This document shows, in pieces, positions 1 to 7,901 of a DNA stretch of 56,317 nt. The number at the start of each line of letters is the position of its first letter. The first letter of the stretch is position 1. The position numbers and the translations under genes were made by a program. Source of the DNA: Cellulomonas sp. ACRRI (GTDB lineage Bacteria; Actinomycetota; Actinomycetes; Actinomycetales; Cellulomonadaceae). The stretch covers positions 1-56,317 of the forward strand of contig NZ_JAKRMS010000009.1 of the NCBI RefSeq assembly GCF_022346185.1, read 5' to 3'. The notes under the pieces are model-generated. The model was not told the origin of the DNA and ran no database searches. It saw only the letters and a list, made by a program, of their open reading frames with translations.

Positions 1-1668
1 GGCCGCGCCACCCTGCCCCGCGGTGGCGCGGCCCACCCCGCCCCCGGCGGGCCCGCGGCGTTCGACGTCTACGACACCACGCTGCGCGACGGCGCCCAGC
101 AGGAGGGCATGAACCTCTCGGTCGCCGACAAGCTGGCGATCGCCCCGCTGCTGGACGACCTCGGCGTGGGCTACATCGAGGGCGGCTGGCCGGGCGCGAT
201 CCCCAAGGACACCGAGTTCTTCGCCCGCGCCGCCAAGGAGCTCGACCTCCGGCACGCGGTGCTCGCCGCGTTCGGCGCGACCCGCAAGCCGGGCGTGCGG
301 GCGTGGGACGACCCGCAGCTGCGCGCGCTGCTCGACTCCGAGGCGCCGGTCGTCACGCTCGTCGCCAAGTCCGACTCGCGCCACGTCGAGCGCGCGCTCC
401 GGACCACCGGGCCCGAGAACCTCGCGATGGTCGCCGACTCCGTGCGGCTGCTGGTCGGCGAGGGCCGCCGGGTCGTCGTCGACGCCGAGCACTTCTTCGA
501 CGGCTTCCGGTTCGACCCGGGCTACGCGCGGGACGTCGTGCTGGCGGCGGTCGAGGCCGGTGCGGAGACCGTCGTCCTCTGCGACACCAACGGGGGGATG
601 CTGCCGTTCCAGGTGACCGAGGTCGTCCGCGACCTGCGCGCCGCGCTCGGCACCGCCGACGCCCTGACCCGGCTCGGGGTGCACGCGCACAACGACTCGG
701 GCTGCGCGGTGGCGAACTCGCTCGCGGCGGTCGAGGCCGGCGCCGTGCACCTGCAGGGCACCGTCAACGGCTACGGCGAGCGCACCGGCAACGCCGACCT
801 GCTCGCGACCGTCGCCAACCTCGAGCTCAAGACCGGCCGCAGCGTGCTGGTCCCGCCGGCCGACCGCCCGGGCGGCCTCGGCGAGATGACCCGGATCGCG
901 CACCAGATCAGCGAGATCACCAACATCGCGCCGTTCGCGCGTCAGCCGTACGTCGGCGCGAGCGCGTTCGCGCACAAGGCCGGGCTGCACGCCTCGGCGA
1001 TCCGGGTCGACCCCGACCTCTACCAGCACATCGACCCGCAGGCCGTCGGCAACGACATGCGGATGCTGGTGTCCGAGATGGCGGGCCGGGCGTCGATCGA
1101 GCTCAAGGGCCGCGAGCTCGGCTTCGACCTCGCCGGGCAGGACGAGGTGCTGACCCGGGTCACCAACCGGGTCAAGGACGCCGAGGCGCAGGGGTACACC
1201 TACGACGCCGCCGACGCGTCGTTCGAGCTGCTGCTCGCCGAGGAGGTCGACGGCGCCCGGCCGGCGTACTTCCGGGTCGAGTCCTGGCGGGCCATCGTCG
1301 AGCGCGCCGGCTCCCGCGGCACGCCGGCGACCGCCGAGGCCACCGTCAAGCTGCACGCGGGCGGCGAGCGGATCGTCGCCACCGGCGAGGGCAACGGCCC
1401 CGTCAACGCCCTGGACCACGCGCTGCGGCTCGCGCTGCAGCGGGTGTACCCCGAGCTGGCCGCCTTCGAGCTGATCGACTTCAAGGTGCGCATCCTCGAC
1501 GCCATGCACGGCACCGACGCGGTGACCCGGGTGCTCATCGAGACGACGGACGGCCAGACGGCCTGGAGCACCGTGGGCGTCGGGCCGAACCTGATCGAGG
1601 CGTCCTGGGAGGCGCTGACGGACTCGGCGATCTGGGGCCTGCGGAACCGCGGCATCGCGCCGCGCTGA
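1..1668 (+). CDS. cimA: Citramalate synthase (5'-truncated by window edge)
   Basis: Condenses pyruvate and acetyl-CoA to citramalate, feeding the isoleucine/2-oxobutyrate pathway. The reading frame is open from base 1, so the true start is upstream. The 555 visible residues carry the HMGL-like TIM barrel with the DTTLRDGAQQEG motif at residues 25-36 and the metal-binding HAHNDSGCA motif near residue 228. They are followed by NGYGERTGNADL and a C-terminal LeuA-type regulatory dimerisation domain (about residues 430-545). The first internal ATG (base 109) lies inside the catalytic motif and cannot be the start. The sequence fits the long actinobacterial CimA family (TIGR00977 type) better than LeuA. 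The neighbouring leuCD supports branched-chain synthesis but is 30 kb away. Confidence 0.93.
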   Translation, partial: GRATLPRGGAAHPAPGGPAAFDVYDTTLRDGAQQEGMNLSVADKLAIAPLLDDLGVGYIEGGWPGAIPKDTEFFARAAKELDLRHAVLAAFGATRKPGVRAWDDPQLRALLDSEAPVVTLVAKSDSRHVERALRTTGPENLAMVADSVRLLVGEGRRVVVDAEHFFDGFRFDPGYARDVVLAAVEAGAETVVLCDTNGGMLPFQVTEVVRDLRAALGTADALTRLGVHAHNDSGCAVANSLAAVEAGAVHLQGTVNGYGERTGNADLLATVANLELKTGRSVLVPPADRPGGLGEMTRIAHQISEITNIAPFARQPYVGASAFAHKAGLHASAIRVDPDLYQHIDPQAVGNDMRMLVSEMAGRASIELKGRELGFDLAGQDEVLTRVTNRVKDAEAQGYTYDAADASFELLLAEEVDGARPAYFRVESWRAIVERAGSRGTPATAEATVKLHAGGERIVATGEGNGPVNALDHALRLALQRVYPELAAFELIDFKVRILDAMHGTDAVTRVLIETTDGQTAWSTVGVGPNLIEASWEALTDSAIWGLRNRGIAPR

Positions 1669-1673
1669 CGCAC

Positions 1674-1707
1674 GCGCCGCGCCGCGCCGCGCCGCGCCGC
1701 GCCGCGC
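1674..1707. repeat. Pentanucleotide GCGCC microsatellite
   Basis: Six consecutive GCGCC units plus a partial seventh begin 5 nt after the cimA stop codon. Such a tract could vary in length by slippage. It lies outside any coding sequence, and no function is visible. Confidence 0.8.
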
Positions 1708-1717
1708 AGCCCGCGTT

Positions 1718-1783
1718 CGCCGAGATGGCAACTCTCGGCTGCGCCCGGGGGTCCGCGCACAGCCGAGAGTTGCCATCTCGGCG
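1718..1783. repeat. Long perfect hairpin, 24-bp arms, between cimA and glycerate kinase
   Basis: Bases 1718-1741 are the exact reverse complement of 1760-1783, separated by an 18-nt loop. The stem is symmetrical and contains the core CGAGATGGCAACTCTCGG. It sits 50 nt after the cimA stop and 23 nt before the next gene. It could act as a terminator without a U-tract or as a REP-like dispersed palindrome. The arm ending TTGCCATCTCGG loosely resembles the ends of the 19-bp units seen near 16.6 and 30.9 kb. Confidence 0.85.
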
Positions 1784-1806
1784 GGGGTGGCGGGCAAGGT
1801 GGGGGC

Positions 1807-2961
1807 GTGAGGGTCGTCGTCGCGGTGGACGCGTTCAAGGGGTGCCTCTCCAGCGCGGACGCCGGGGAGGCCGTCGCCGCGGGCGTGCGCGCCGCGGCAC
1901 CGGACGCCCAGGTGCGGGTGGTGCCGGTCGCCGACGGCGGGGAGGGCACCGTGGACGCGCTGCTCTCCGCCACCCCCGGGCGCCGGGTGGTCGCACCGGT
2001 CGTCGACGCGGTCGGCCGGCCGGTCGACGCCGCGTACGCGCTGCTCGACGGCGGCGAGACGGCCGTGCTCGAGGCCGCCTCCTGCGTCGGGCTCGGGCAG
2101 GTGGACGTCGGTCCCGACCTGCCCCCGCGCGCCGGGTCGGCGGGGCTCGGGCTGCTGGTCCGGCACGCCGTCGACCGCGGGGTGCGCCGGGTGGTCGTCG
2201 CGCTCGGCGGCACCGCGTGCACGGACGGCGGGATCGGGCTCCTCGTCGGGCTCGGTGCGCGGGTGCGGGACGACGCCGGCGAGCCGGTGGCAGCCCCCGG
2301 GGTGAACCCGCTCTGGCGGTTCGGAGTGCTGGACGCGCTGCCGGACCTGGGCGGAGTCGACCTCGTCGTGCTGACCGACGTCGACAGCCCGCTGCACGGG
2401 CCCGCCGGCGCGGCGCACGTGTTCGGGCCGCAGAAGGGCGCGACGCCGGAGCAGGTGGCGCACCTCGACGGCCGGCTGACCGCGTGGGGTGCGGCGCTCG
2501 CGGCGCACGGGCACCCCGTCGCGGACCTGCCGGGGGCCGGAGCCGCGGGCGGGCTGGGCGCGGCGCTGCTGGCGCTCGGCGCCCGGCGGGAGGCCGGGTT
2601 CGGCTACGTGGCGCGGGCCGTCGGCCTCGCGGACGCGGTCGCGGGCGCGGACCTGGTGCTGACCGGTGAGGGGCGGGTCGACGCGCAGACGGCGCGCGGC
2701 AAGACGCCGGCGGGGGTGGCGGCCCTCGGGCGCGCGGCGGGCGCCGTGGTGGTGGCGCTCGCGGGCGCCGTCGACCTCGCCGCGGACGACCCGACCGGGC
2801 CGTTCGACGCGGTGCTGCCGGTGCACCCGCGGCCGCTGCCGCTCGCGGACGCGCTCGACCCCGCGACGACCGCCGCGGACCTCCGCGCCACGGCGGCGCA
2901 GGTCACGCGCCTGGTGGCCGCAGCGCGCCGCCCTGTCGCGCCCGGCGGCGCGCCGCAATAG
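1807..2961 (+). CDS. Glycerate 2-kinase (GlxK/GarK family)
   Basis: Phosphorylates D-glycerate, linking glyoxylate or sugar-acid breakdown to glycolysis. The 384-residue protein has the family's N-terminal VAVDAFKGCLSS motif, VPVADGGEGT at about residues 39-48, VALGGTACTDGGIG at about 132-145 and LTGEGRVDAQT near the C-terminus. The length is typical. The start is GTG. A CAAGGT hexamer ends 6 nt upstream, which fits the leaderless promoter style used elsewhere in this window. The stop is followed 40 nt later by an unrelated membrane protein gene. No glyoxylate pathway genes are nearby, so the physiological substrate source is unknown. Confidence 0.92.
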   Translation: MRVVVAVDAFKGCLSSADAGEAVAAGVRAAAPDAQVRVVPVADGGEGTVDALLSATPGRRVVAPVVDAVGRPVDAAYALLDGGETAVLEAASCVGLGQVDVGPDLPPRAGSAGLGLLVRHAVDRGVRRVVVALGGTACTDGGIGLLVGLGARVRDDAGEPVAAPGVNPLWRFGVLDALPDLGGVDLVVLTDVDSPLHGPAGAAHVFGPQKGATPEQVAHLDGRLTAWGAALAAHGHPVADLPGAGAAGGLGAALLALGARREAGFGYVARAVGLADAVAGADLVLTGEGRVDAQTARGKTPAGVAALGRAAGAVVVALAGAVDLAADDPTGPFDAVLPVHPRPLPLADALDPATTAADLRATAAQVTRLVAAARRPVAPGGAPQ

Positions 2962-3001
2962 CGTGGCGCGGGACAGCGCACCCGGCCGAGGAGAGTCCCC
3001 G

Positions 3002-3886
3002 ATGACGGAGCCCGCGACCCCGCCCTCCGGTCCTGGTGCCCCGGGTGGGCCCGTGCCGGGTCGCCCCGCGCCCGACGGCCACGCGCCCGGCGGGGCCGCG
3101 CCCCGCCGGGACCGCGCGTGGCCCTGGCTGCTGGTCCTGGTCCTCGCGGTCGCCGCGGGCGTGCTGCTCGCGTGGCGGCCCTGGGCCCCCGCGCCGCAGC
3201 CGCGCGACGAGGGCCCGGCCGCGACCGCCACGCCCACGGACACGGGCGCCGCGACGCCGTCCCCGACCGCCCCGTCAGCGCCCGCGGCCGACGAGACCGC
3301 GTTCGACGCCGGGTCGGCGCCCGCGCTGTTCCTCACCGTCGACGAGCTCGCCGCCGCGGTGCCCCTGGCCGCGGGCCAGTTCCTTGCGGATGCCGAGGAG
3401 GCGCGCTGGGGCCTGCCCGAGCGGTCGACCGTCGACCCGTCCTCCTGCACCCCTGCGGTCACGACCACGTCCCACGAGCCGGACGTGTTCCTGCTCCGGT
3501 TCGCGAGCGGGGACGCCGTGACCGTGGTCCAGTCGGTGCTCGTGCTGCCCGACGCGGCGGCGGCGCGGACGGCGTTCGACGAGCTCGTGGGCACGCTCGA
3601 GGACTGCCCCGCCTACCAGCAGACGAACCCCGGCACGGACGGCGGGGCCTGGACCGCGGAGCCCCCCGAGACCGAGGACGGCGCGGTGCCGACTGTCGTG
3701 CGGCGCCTCACGCTCGCCGCCGAGGGCGCCACGAGCCCGGAGGTCGAGGTGACCGCCCTGGCGGGCAACGCCCTGGTGACGACCACCGCGTCCGGGGTGG
3801 ACCCGGCGACCGAGCCGGCCGACGCGGCGACGCTGGTCGAGGTGTCCCGCAGCAGCGCGCAGCGGGCGCTGGCCGGGCTGGGCTGA
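3002..3886 (+). CDS. Single-pass membrane protein with exported domain, function unknown
   Basis: The 294-residue protein starts with about 40 Pro/Gly-rich cytoplasmic residues. One strong transmembrane segment follows at roughly residues 40-58 (WPWLLVLVLAVAAGVLLAW), then a Pro/Thr/Ala linker to about residue 98, then an exported globular domain. That domain has two cysteines (SSCTP near residue 145 and EDCPAY near 201) that could form a disulfide. Its general look resembles the PknH-type sensor or lipoprotein domains of actinobacteria, but I do not recognise a specific family. A good ribosome site (GAGGAG, 2988-2993) fixes the ATG at 3002, although the frame is open much further upstream. 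No operon partner is evident. Confidence 0.75.
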   Translation: MTEPATPPSGPGAPGGPVPGRPAPDGHAPGGAAPRRDRAWPWLLVLVLAVAAGVLLAWRPWAPAPQPRDEGPAATATPTDTGAATPSPTAPSAPAADETAFDAGSAPALFLTVDELAAAVPLAAGQFLADAEEARWGLPERSTVDPSSCTPAVTTTSHEPDVFLLRFASGDAVTVVQSVLVLPDAAAARTAFDELVGTLEDCPAYQQTNPGTDGGAWTAEPPETEDGAVPTVVRRLTLAAEGATSPEVEVTALAGNALVTTTASGVDPATEPADAATLVEVSRSSAQRALAGLG

Positions 3887-3934
3887 CCGGGCCCCCGCGA
3901 GCCCGGGCCCGCCGCCGGGGCCAGGATGGGTCCC

Positions 3935-4813
3935 ATGAGCGACGCACGGACGGTGGCGGTGCTGGGCACCGGGATCATGGGCGCGGCGATGGCGCGCAAC
4001 CTGCTGCGGGCGGGGCACACCGTGCGGGTGTGGAACCGCAGCGCGCCGAAGGCCGAGCCGCTGGCCGCCGACGGCGCCACCGTCGCGGGCTCGCCGGCCG
4101 AGGCGGTCGACGGCGCCGACGTGGTGCTCACGATGCTGCACGACGGCGCCGCGGTGGACGAGGTGATCCGGCAGGCCGGGCCGGGCCTGCGCCGGGGGGC
4201 GGTGTGGCTGCAGTCGACGACGGTCGGCGTGGACGACACCCCGGCGCTCGCGGCGCTCGCGGACGAGCTCGGCGTGACGTTCGTCGAGGCGCCCGTGTCC
4301 GGCACCCGGCAGCCCGCGGAAGCCGGGACGCTGGTCGTGATCGCGGCCGGGTCGCTCGCCGCGCGGGACGTCGTGGCCCCTGTGCTCGACGCCGTCGGCG
4401 CGCGCACCGTCTGGACCGGCGAGGACGCGGCGGCGGGCTCCGCGACCCGGCTCAAGCTCGTGGTGAACAGCTGGGTCATCACCGTCGCGAACGCCGCGGG
4501 CGAGGTGCTCGCGCTCGCGGAGGCGCTGGGCGTCGACCCCGACCGGTTCTTCGAGGTGCTCGACGGCGGCCCGCTGGACACCCCGTTCCTCCGGGTGAAG
4601 ACCGACCTGATCCGGCAGGACCGGCTGAGCCCGGCGGCGTTCGCCGTGGGGACGTCCGGCAAGGACGCGCGGCTGATCGTGGCCGCGGCGCGCGAGCGGG
4701 GGCTGCGCCTGGACGGCGCCGAGGCGTTCGCCGCGCGCCTGGACCGCGCGGCGGCGCAGGGCCGCACCGACGAGGACATGGCGGCGACCTACTACACCTC
4801 GACGGAGGGCTGA
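3935..4813 (+). CDS. NAD(P)-dependent beta-hydroxyacid dehydrogenase (3-hydroxyisobutyrate dehydrogenase family)
   Basis: Oxidises or reduces a 3-hydroxy acid with NAD(P). The N-terminal Rossmann motif GTGIMGAAMARNL (residues 11-23), the substrate-binding stretch VEAPVSGTRQPAEAGTL near residue 115 and the catalytic lysine of RLKLVVNSW near residue 175 are all present. The all-alpha C-terminal domain is complete. I chose the ATG at 3935 over the in-frame ATG at 3926 because the CAGGAT hexamer at 3922-3927 is placed 7 nt upstream, as a leaderless -10 would be. The true substrate (3-hydroxyisobutyrate, tartronate semialdehyde or other) cannot be told. A glyoxylate/tartronate role alongside the nearby glycerate kinase is possible. 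Confidence 0.85.
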   Translation: MSDARTVAVLGTGIMGAAMARNLLRAGHTVRVWNRSAPKAEPLAADGATVAGSPAEAVDGADVVLTMLHDGAAVDEVIRQAGPGLRRGAVWLQSTTVGVDDTPALAALADELGVTFVEAPVSGTRQPAEAGTLVVIAAGSLAARDVVAPVLDAVGARTVWTGEDAAAGSATRLKLVVNSWVITVANAAGEVLALAEALGVDPDRFFEVLDGGPLDTPFLRVKTDLIRQDRLSPAAFAVGTSGKDARLIVAAARERGLRLDGAEAFAARLDRAAAQGRTDEDMAATYYTSTEG

Positions 4814-4888
4814 CGTCGGCGCGAGCGCCCTGACCGTGGCCCGGTGCGCGCCCCGGAAAACCCGGTGCGCCCGGGCCCGCGGGCCCCG

Positions 4889-4894
4889 TACCGT
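4889..4894 (+). promoter_or_regulatory. Predicted -10 element of erm leader transcript
   Basis: TACCGT ends 7 nt before the leader ATG at 4902, the same spacing as the other leaderless genes here, so transcription probably begins at or beside the leader start codon. No good -35 is visible. A GGAAAAC patch lies at 4855-4861, and AT-rich patches beside -35 regions are known at WhiB7-activated actinobacterial promoters, but this match is weak. Confidence 0.45.
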
Positions 4895-4901
4895 CGCCCG
4901 C

Positions 4902-4958
4902 ATGGGAACGCTGAGCAGCACGGCCGCCGCGGCCGTCGCACGCCCCTGGGCCGCCTGA
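4902..4958 (+). CDS. Candidate 18-residue leader peptide of the erm gene
   Basis: The ORF encodes MGTLSSTAAAAVARPWAA and stops 118 nt before erm. Inducible erm genes are known to be controlled by short leader peptides on which macrolide-bound ribosomes stall. This ORF has the right size and position, and a -10 hexamer exactly where a leaderless start would need it. It lacks the classic +X+ motif (Arg/Lys-X-Arg/Lys), so the stalling site, perhaps around Val-Ala-Arg-Pro, is inference. The ORF is too short to be supported by coding statistics. Confidence 0.5.
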   Translation: MGTLSSTAAAAVARPWAA

Positions 4959-4987
4959 GCGCGGCCGGACGTCCGACCGGTCGCCTC

Positions 4988-5072
4988 CTCCGGATGCCCC
5001 GAGCACCCGGAGCCGGGCCGAACCCACCTTCCGCCCCTCCGGGTGCTCCGTCCTGCCAGCGACTGGAGCACC
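4988..5072 (+). promoter_or_regulatory. Mutually exclusive hairpins controlling erm translation (predicted attenuator)
   Basis: Four segments can pair alternatively. Bases 5001-5012 are the perfect 12-nt reverse complement of 5037-5048. Bases 5042-5049 are the perfect 8-nt complement of 5065-5072, which contains the GGAG ribosome site of erm. Bases 4988-4993 can pair with 5007-5012. The second pairing hides the ribosome site and the first frees it, the logic of known erm translational attenuators. The upstream 4988-4993 segment lies 30 nt after the leader stop, so the geometry differs from ermC. Confidence 0.55.
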
Positions 5073-5076
5073 TCCC

Positions 5077-5886
5077 GTGCGACACCCCCACGGCGGCCGG
5101 CACGAGCTCGGCCAGAACTTCCTGCACCACCGCCCGACCGTCGACGCCGTCGTCGCCCTGGTCGGCGCCACGGACGGACCCGTCCTCGAGATCGGGGCGG
5201 GCGACGGCGCGCTGACCCGGCCGCTCGCCGCGCTCGGCCGCGACCTGCTCGCGGTCGAGGTCGACCCGCGGCGCGCCGACCGGCTGCGCGCCCGCGCGCC
5301 CGGCGCCACCGTGCTGTGCGCGGACGCGCTGCGCGTGCCGCTGGACCGGCCGGTGGTGGTCGGCAACATCCCGTTCCACCTCACGACGCCGCTGCTGCGC
5401 CGGCTGCTGCACCACGGTCGCTGGCGGCACGCGGTGCTGCTGACCCAGTGGGAGGTCGCGCGCAAGCGCGCCGGAGTCGGCGGGCGGACGCTGCTGACCG
5501 CGCAGACCGACCCGTGGTTCGAGGTCGCGCTGCACGGCCGGGTGCCCGCCGACGCGTTCCGGCCCCGGCCGTCGGTGGACGGCGGGCTGCTGACCGTGGC
5601 CCGACGGGCGCGCCCGCTGGTCGACCCGGGCGAGCGCGACGAGTACCAGCGGTTCGTCGGCGCCGTGTTCACCGGCGCGGGCCGCGGTCTGGACCAGGTG
5701 CTGGCGCGGGCGGCGCGGGTCCCGGTGCCGACGGCCCGGCGGGCGCTCGCGCAGGCGGGGGCACCGCCGCGCGCGCTGCCCCGAGACCTGCGCCCGGAGC
5801 AGTGGGCGGCGCTGTGGCGGGCGCTCGGCGCCCGGCGCCGAGCCGGGACCTTCGTCTACCGGCGACCACGCCGGTCAGGGGCCTAG
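5077..5886 (+). CDS. erm: Erm-family 23S rRNA adenine N6-methyltransferase
   Basis: Predicted to methylate A2058 of 23S rRNA using SAM and so confer macrolide-lincosamide-streptogramin B resistance. The 269-residue protein has the Erm N-terminus (HELGQNFLHH), the SAM motif LEIGAGDGAL at about residues 38-47 and the catalytic motif NIPFH starting at Asn97. The Erm-style NIPF and short basic C-terminus separate it from the housekeeping dimethylase KsgA, which has NLPY. The GTG start has a GGAG site 8 nt upstream that is buried in the predicted hairpin. The stop codon TAG forms the first half of the -10 hexamer of the next gene. No transposon flanks it, so it looks intrinsic to the chromosome. 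Confidence 0.87.
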   Translation: MRHPHGGRHELGQNFLHHRPTVDAVVALVGATDGPVLEIGAGDGALTRPLAALGRDLLAVEVDPRRADRLRARAPGATVLCADALRVPLDRPVVVGNIPFHLTTPLLRRLLHHGRWRHAVLLTQWEVARKRAGVGGRTLLTAQTDPWFEVALHGRVPADAFRPRPSVDGGLLTVARRARPLVDPGERDEYQRFVGAVFTGAGRGLDQVLARAARVPVPTARRALAQAGAPPRALPRDLRPEQWAALWRALGARRRAGTFVYRRPRRSGA

Positions 5887-5896
5887 GATCGACGTC

Positions 5897-6973
5897 GTGC
5901 GTGGCGAGTACAAGGTCCCCGGCGGCAAGCTCGTGGCAGCGGACGTGGAGGTGGCAGGCGGCGCGCTCACCGAGGTGAGCGTGAGCGGCGACTTCTTCCT
6001 CGAGCCCGACGCCGCCCTGGCGGTCATCGACGAGTCCCTGCGCGGCCGCCCGGCGGACGCACGAGTCGCCGACCTGACGACGGCGATCGAGGACGGCCTG
6101 CGCCGCGCCGAGGCCGACGGCCGGTTCGACGCCCCGGTGCAGATGGTCGGGTTCACGCCCGAGGCGGTGGCGATCGCCGTGCGGCGCGCTCTCGGCCACG
6201 CGACGTCCTGGCAGGACCACACGTTCGAGCTGATCCACCCCGGCCCGCTGCCGCCGGCCGTGCTCGGCGCGCTGGACCAGGTGCTGACCGAGGAGCTCGC
6301 CGCCGGCCGGCGCGGCCCGACGCTGCGGTTCTGGGAGTGGGACGAGCGCGCCGTGTTCATCGGCTCGTTCCAGTCGCTGCGCAACGAGGTCGACCCCGAG
6401 GGAGTCGCCAAGCACGACGTCACCGTGGTGCGGCGGATCTCCGGCGGCGGCGCCATGTTCATGGAGGCCGGCAACTGCATCACGTTCTCGCTGGTGGTGC
6501 CGGCGTCGCTGGTGGACGGCCTGTCGTTCGAGCAGTCGTACCGGTTCCTCGACGACTGGGTGATCGGCGCGCTCGCCGACGTCGGCGTCCGGGCGACGTT
6601 CTCCGGGCTGAACGACATCGCGTCCCCGGCGGGCAAGATCGCCGGCTCGGCACAGAAGCGCCTGGCCGGCGGCGCCGTGCTGCACCACATGACGATGGCC
6701 TACGACATCGACGCGGACAAGATGCTCGAGGTGCTGCGGATCGGTCGCGAGAAGCTGTCCGACAAGGGCACCACGAGCGCGAACAAGCGGGTCGACCCGG
6801 TGCGGTCCCAGACCGGCCTGCCGCGCGAGCAGGTCATCGACGCGTTCATCGCGCACTTCCGGTCCCGGTACCGCACCGTGGACGGCGACCTGCGTCCCGA
6901 GGAGCTCGAGCGGGCGCAGCAGCTCGTCGAGGAGAAGTTCGGCAACCCGGAGTGGACCGCGCGCGTGCCGTGA
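5897..6973 (+). CDS. Lipoate--protein ligase with accessory domain at the N-terminus
   Basis: Attaches lipoate, or octanoate, to 2-oxoacid dehydrogenase or GcvH lipoyl domains. Residues 1 to about 95 (MRGEYKVPGGKLVAADVEV onward) match the LplA C-terminal/accessory domain. Residues 105-320 form the catalytic BPL/LplA/LipB domain, with RRISGGGAMFMEAGN near residue 180 and the lysine of SPAGKIAGSAQKR near residue 245. The order is swapped relative to E. coli LplA, where the accessory domain is C-terminal. A TAGGAT -10 at 5884-5889 ends 7 nt before the GTG start, so a leaderless mRNA is likely. The 358-residue length is normal for a two-domain ligase. Confidence 0.88.
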   Translation: MRGEYKVPGGKLVAADVEVAGGALTEVSVSGDFFLEPDAALAVIDESLRGRPADARVADLTTAIEDGLRRAEADGRFDAPVQMVGFTPEAVAIAVRRALGHATSWQDHTFELIHPGPLPPAVLGALDQVLTEELAAGRRGPTLRFWEWDERAVFIGSFQSLRNEVDPEGVAKHDVTVVRRISGGGAMFMEAGNCITFSLVVPASLVDGLSFEQSYRFLDDWVIGALADVGVRATFSGLNDIASPAGKIAGSAQKRLAGGAVLHHMTMAYDIDADKMLEVLRIGREKLSDKGTTSANKRVDPVRSQTGLPREQVIDAFIAHFRSRYRTVDGDLRPEELERAQQLVEEKFGNPEWTARVP

Positions 6974-7070
6974 CGGGGCCGGCGACCCGGACCGGTCCCG
7001 CCCCGGGACCAGGGTCGGGTCGGGGGGACCCCGGATGCGCCGGCGGGCCGCGGCCTGCCACGCTGGACGG

Positions 7071-7469
7071 GTGAAGGCGCTCCTCAACATCATCTGGCTG
7101 CTGTTCGGCGGCATCTGGCTCGCGCTCGGCTACGTGGTCGCCGGCATCGTCTGCTGCGTGCTGATCGTGACCATCCCGTTCGGCATCGCGTCGTTCCGCA
7201 TGGCGTCGTACGCGCTGTGGCCGTTCGGCCGCACGGTGGTGGACCGGCCGACGGCCGGCGCGATGTCGACGATCGGCAACGTCATCTGGATCCTGGTCGC
7301 CGGCTGGTGGCTCGTCCTCGGGCATCTGACCACCGCCGTCGCGCAGGCGGTGACGATCGTCGGCATCCCGCTGGCGATCGCGAACCTCAAGATGATCCCG
7401 GTGTCGCTCGTGCCGCTGGGCAAGGAGATCGTGCCGACCGACCGGGCGTTCGCGGCGTACGGGCACTGA
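7071..7469 (+). CDS. yccF: YccF-domain inner membrane protein
   Basis: A 132-residue integral membrane protein with two tandem YccF units. Each unit carries a hydrophobic hairpin, beginning NIIWLLFGGIWLALGY and NVIWILVAGWWLVLGH, and ends in a conserved IPFGIA or IPLAIA motif. The biochemical function of the family is unknown. The start is GTG at 7071. The frame is open 36 nt further upstream, but no better start is seen. A CACGCT hexamer ends 6 nt upstream and could be a leaderless -10. It is convergent with the DUF202 operon. Confidence 0.87.
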   Translation: MKALLNIIWLLFGGIWLALGYVVAGIVCCVLIVTIPFGIASFRMASYALWPFGRTVVDRPTAGAMSTIGNVIWILVAGWWLVLGHLTTAVAQAVTIVGIPLAIANLKMIPVSLVPLGKEIVPTDRAFAAYGH

Positions 7470-7491
7470 GCCCGGCCGGGCCGGCGCGCGC

Positions 7492-7527
7492 CAGCCCGCG
7501 GCGCGGCCTCAGCCCGCGGCGCGGCCT
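7492..7527. repeat. Two tandem copies of an 18-bp unit at the end of the DUF202 gene
   Basis: CAGCCCGCGGCGCGGCCT occurs at 7492-7509 and again, exactly, at 7510-7527, and a partial third copy follows. The copies abut the stop codon of the minus-strand DUF202 gene (TCA at 7527-7529). This is probably a local duplication. Confidence 0.75.
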
Positions 7528-7901
7528 CAGCCCGCCGCGTGCCGGAGCACCGCGACCAGCGCGGCCACCCCGAGCGCCACGGTGGCCAGCGCGGTCGCGC
7601 CGAGCGCCCCGCCGCCCGGGGTGCGCGCGTCGTGGGGCACCGCGGCGCCGGGTCCGCGGTCGGGGTGCGCGTCGTCCACGACCCCGGCCCACGTGACGGC
7701 GCGGTGCGCCCCGGCCCGGTCCAGCGCCAGCGCGCCCGCCAGCCCGAGCACCGTGAGCGCCCACACGGCCGGTCCGGCCCACGGCTCCAGCACCCGGCCG
7801 GCGACCAGCGAGCCGACGGCGACCGACAGCGCGGTGCGGCGCCATGCCAGCGCGGTGCGCTCGGGCTGCGCGCCGGGCGGGACCGGGTCCGCGGTGCTCA
7901 C
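7527..7901 (-). CDS. DUF202 membrane protein
   Basis: A 124-residue protein with the DUF202 signature RTALAWRRTALS near residue 15 and three predicted transmembrane helices. The family is small inner-membrane proteins of unknown role. I chose the GTG at 7901 because it forms a GTGA overlap with the stop of the upstream DUF202 gene and removes a 44-residue low-complexity Ala/Gly/Arg extension. It is the last gene of a yggS-DUF202-DUF202 operon. Paired DUF202 genes could make a heteromer, which is inference. Confidence 0.82.
   Translation of the reverse strand: MSTADPVPPGAQPERTALAWRRTALSVAVGSLVAGRVLEPWAGPAVWALTVLGLAGALALDRAGAHRAVTWAGVVDDAHPDRGPGAAVPHDARTPGGGALGATALATVALGVAALVAVLRHAAG

Noticed and set aside
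303..2669. 788-codon open frame over cimA and the glycerate kinase
   Set aside because: It is rich in Arg/Gly/Ala with no domain and is a shadow of two clearly recognised genes in other frames. Many similar long frames in this window arise from the high GC content.
4844..5215. 123-codon frame as an alternative erm leader or small gene
   Set aside because: It starts upstream of the predicted promoter, runs through the erm ribosome site into erm and has no family features.
5077..5886. KsgA (16S rRNA dimethyladenosine transferase) as the identity of the 5077 gene
   Set aside because: The catalytic motif is NIPFH and the C-terminus is short and basic, as in Erm. KsgA has NLPY and a longer C-terminal domain, and its usual neighbour ispE is absent.
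7498..7527. Insertion-sequence scar or attachment site at the 18-bp repeat
   Set aside because: No inverted ends, transposase fragment or tRNA end are present. A simple tandem duplication explains it.
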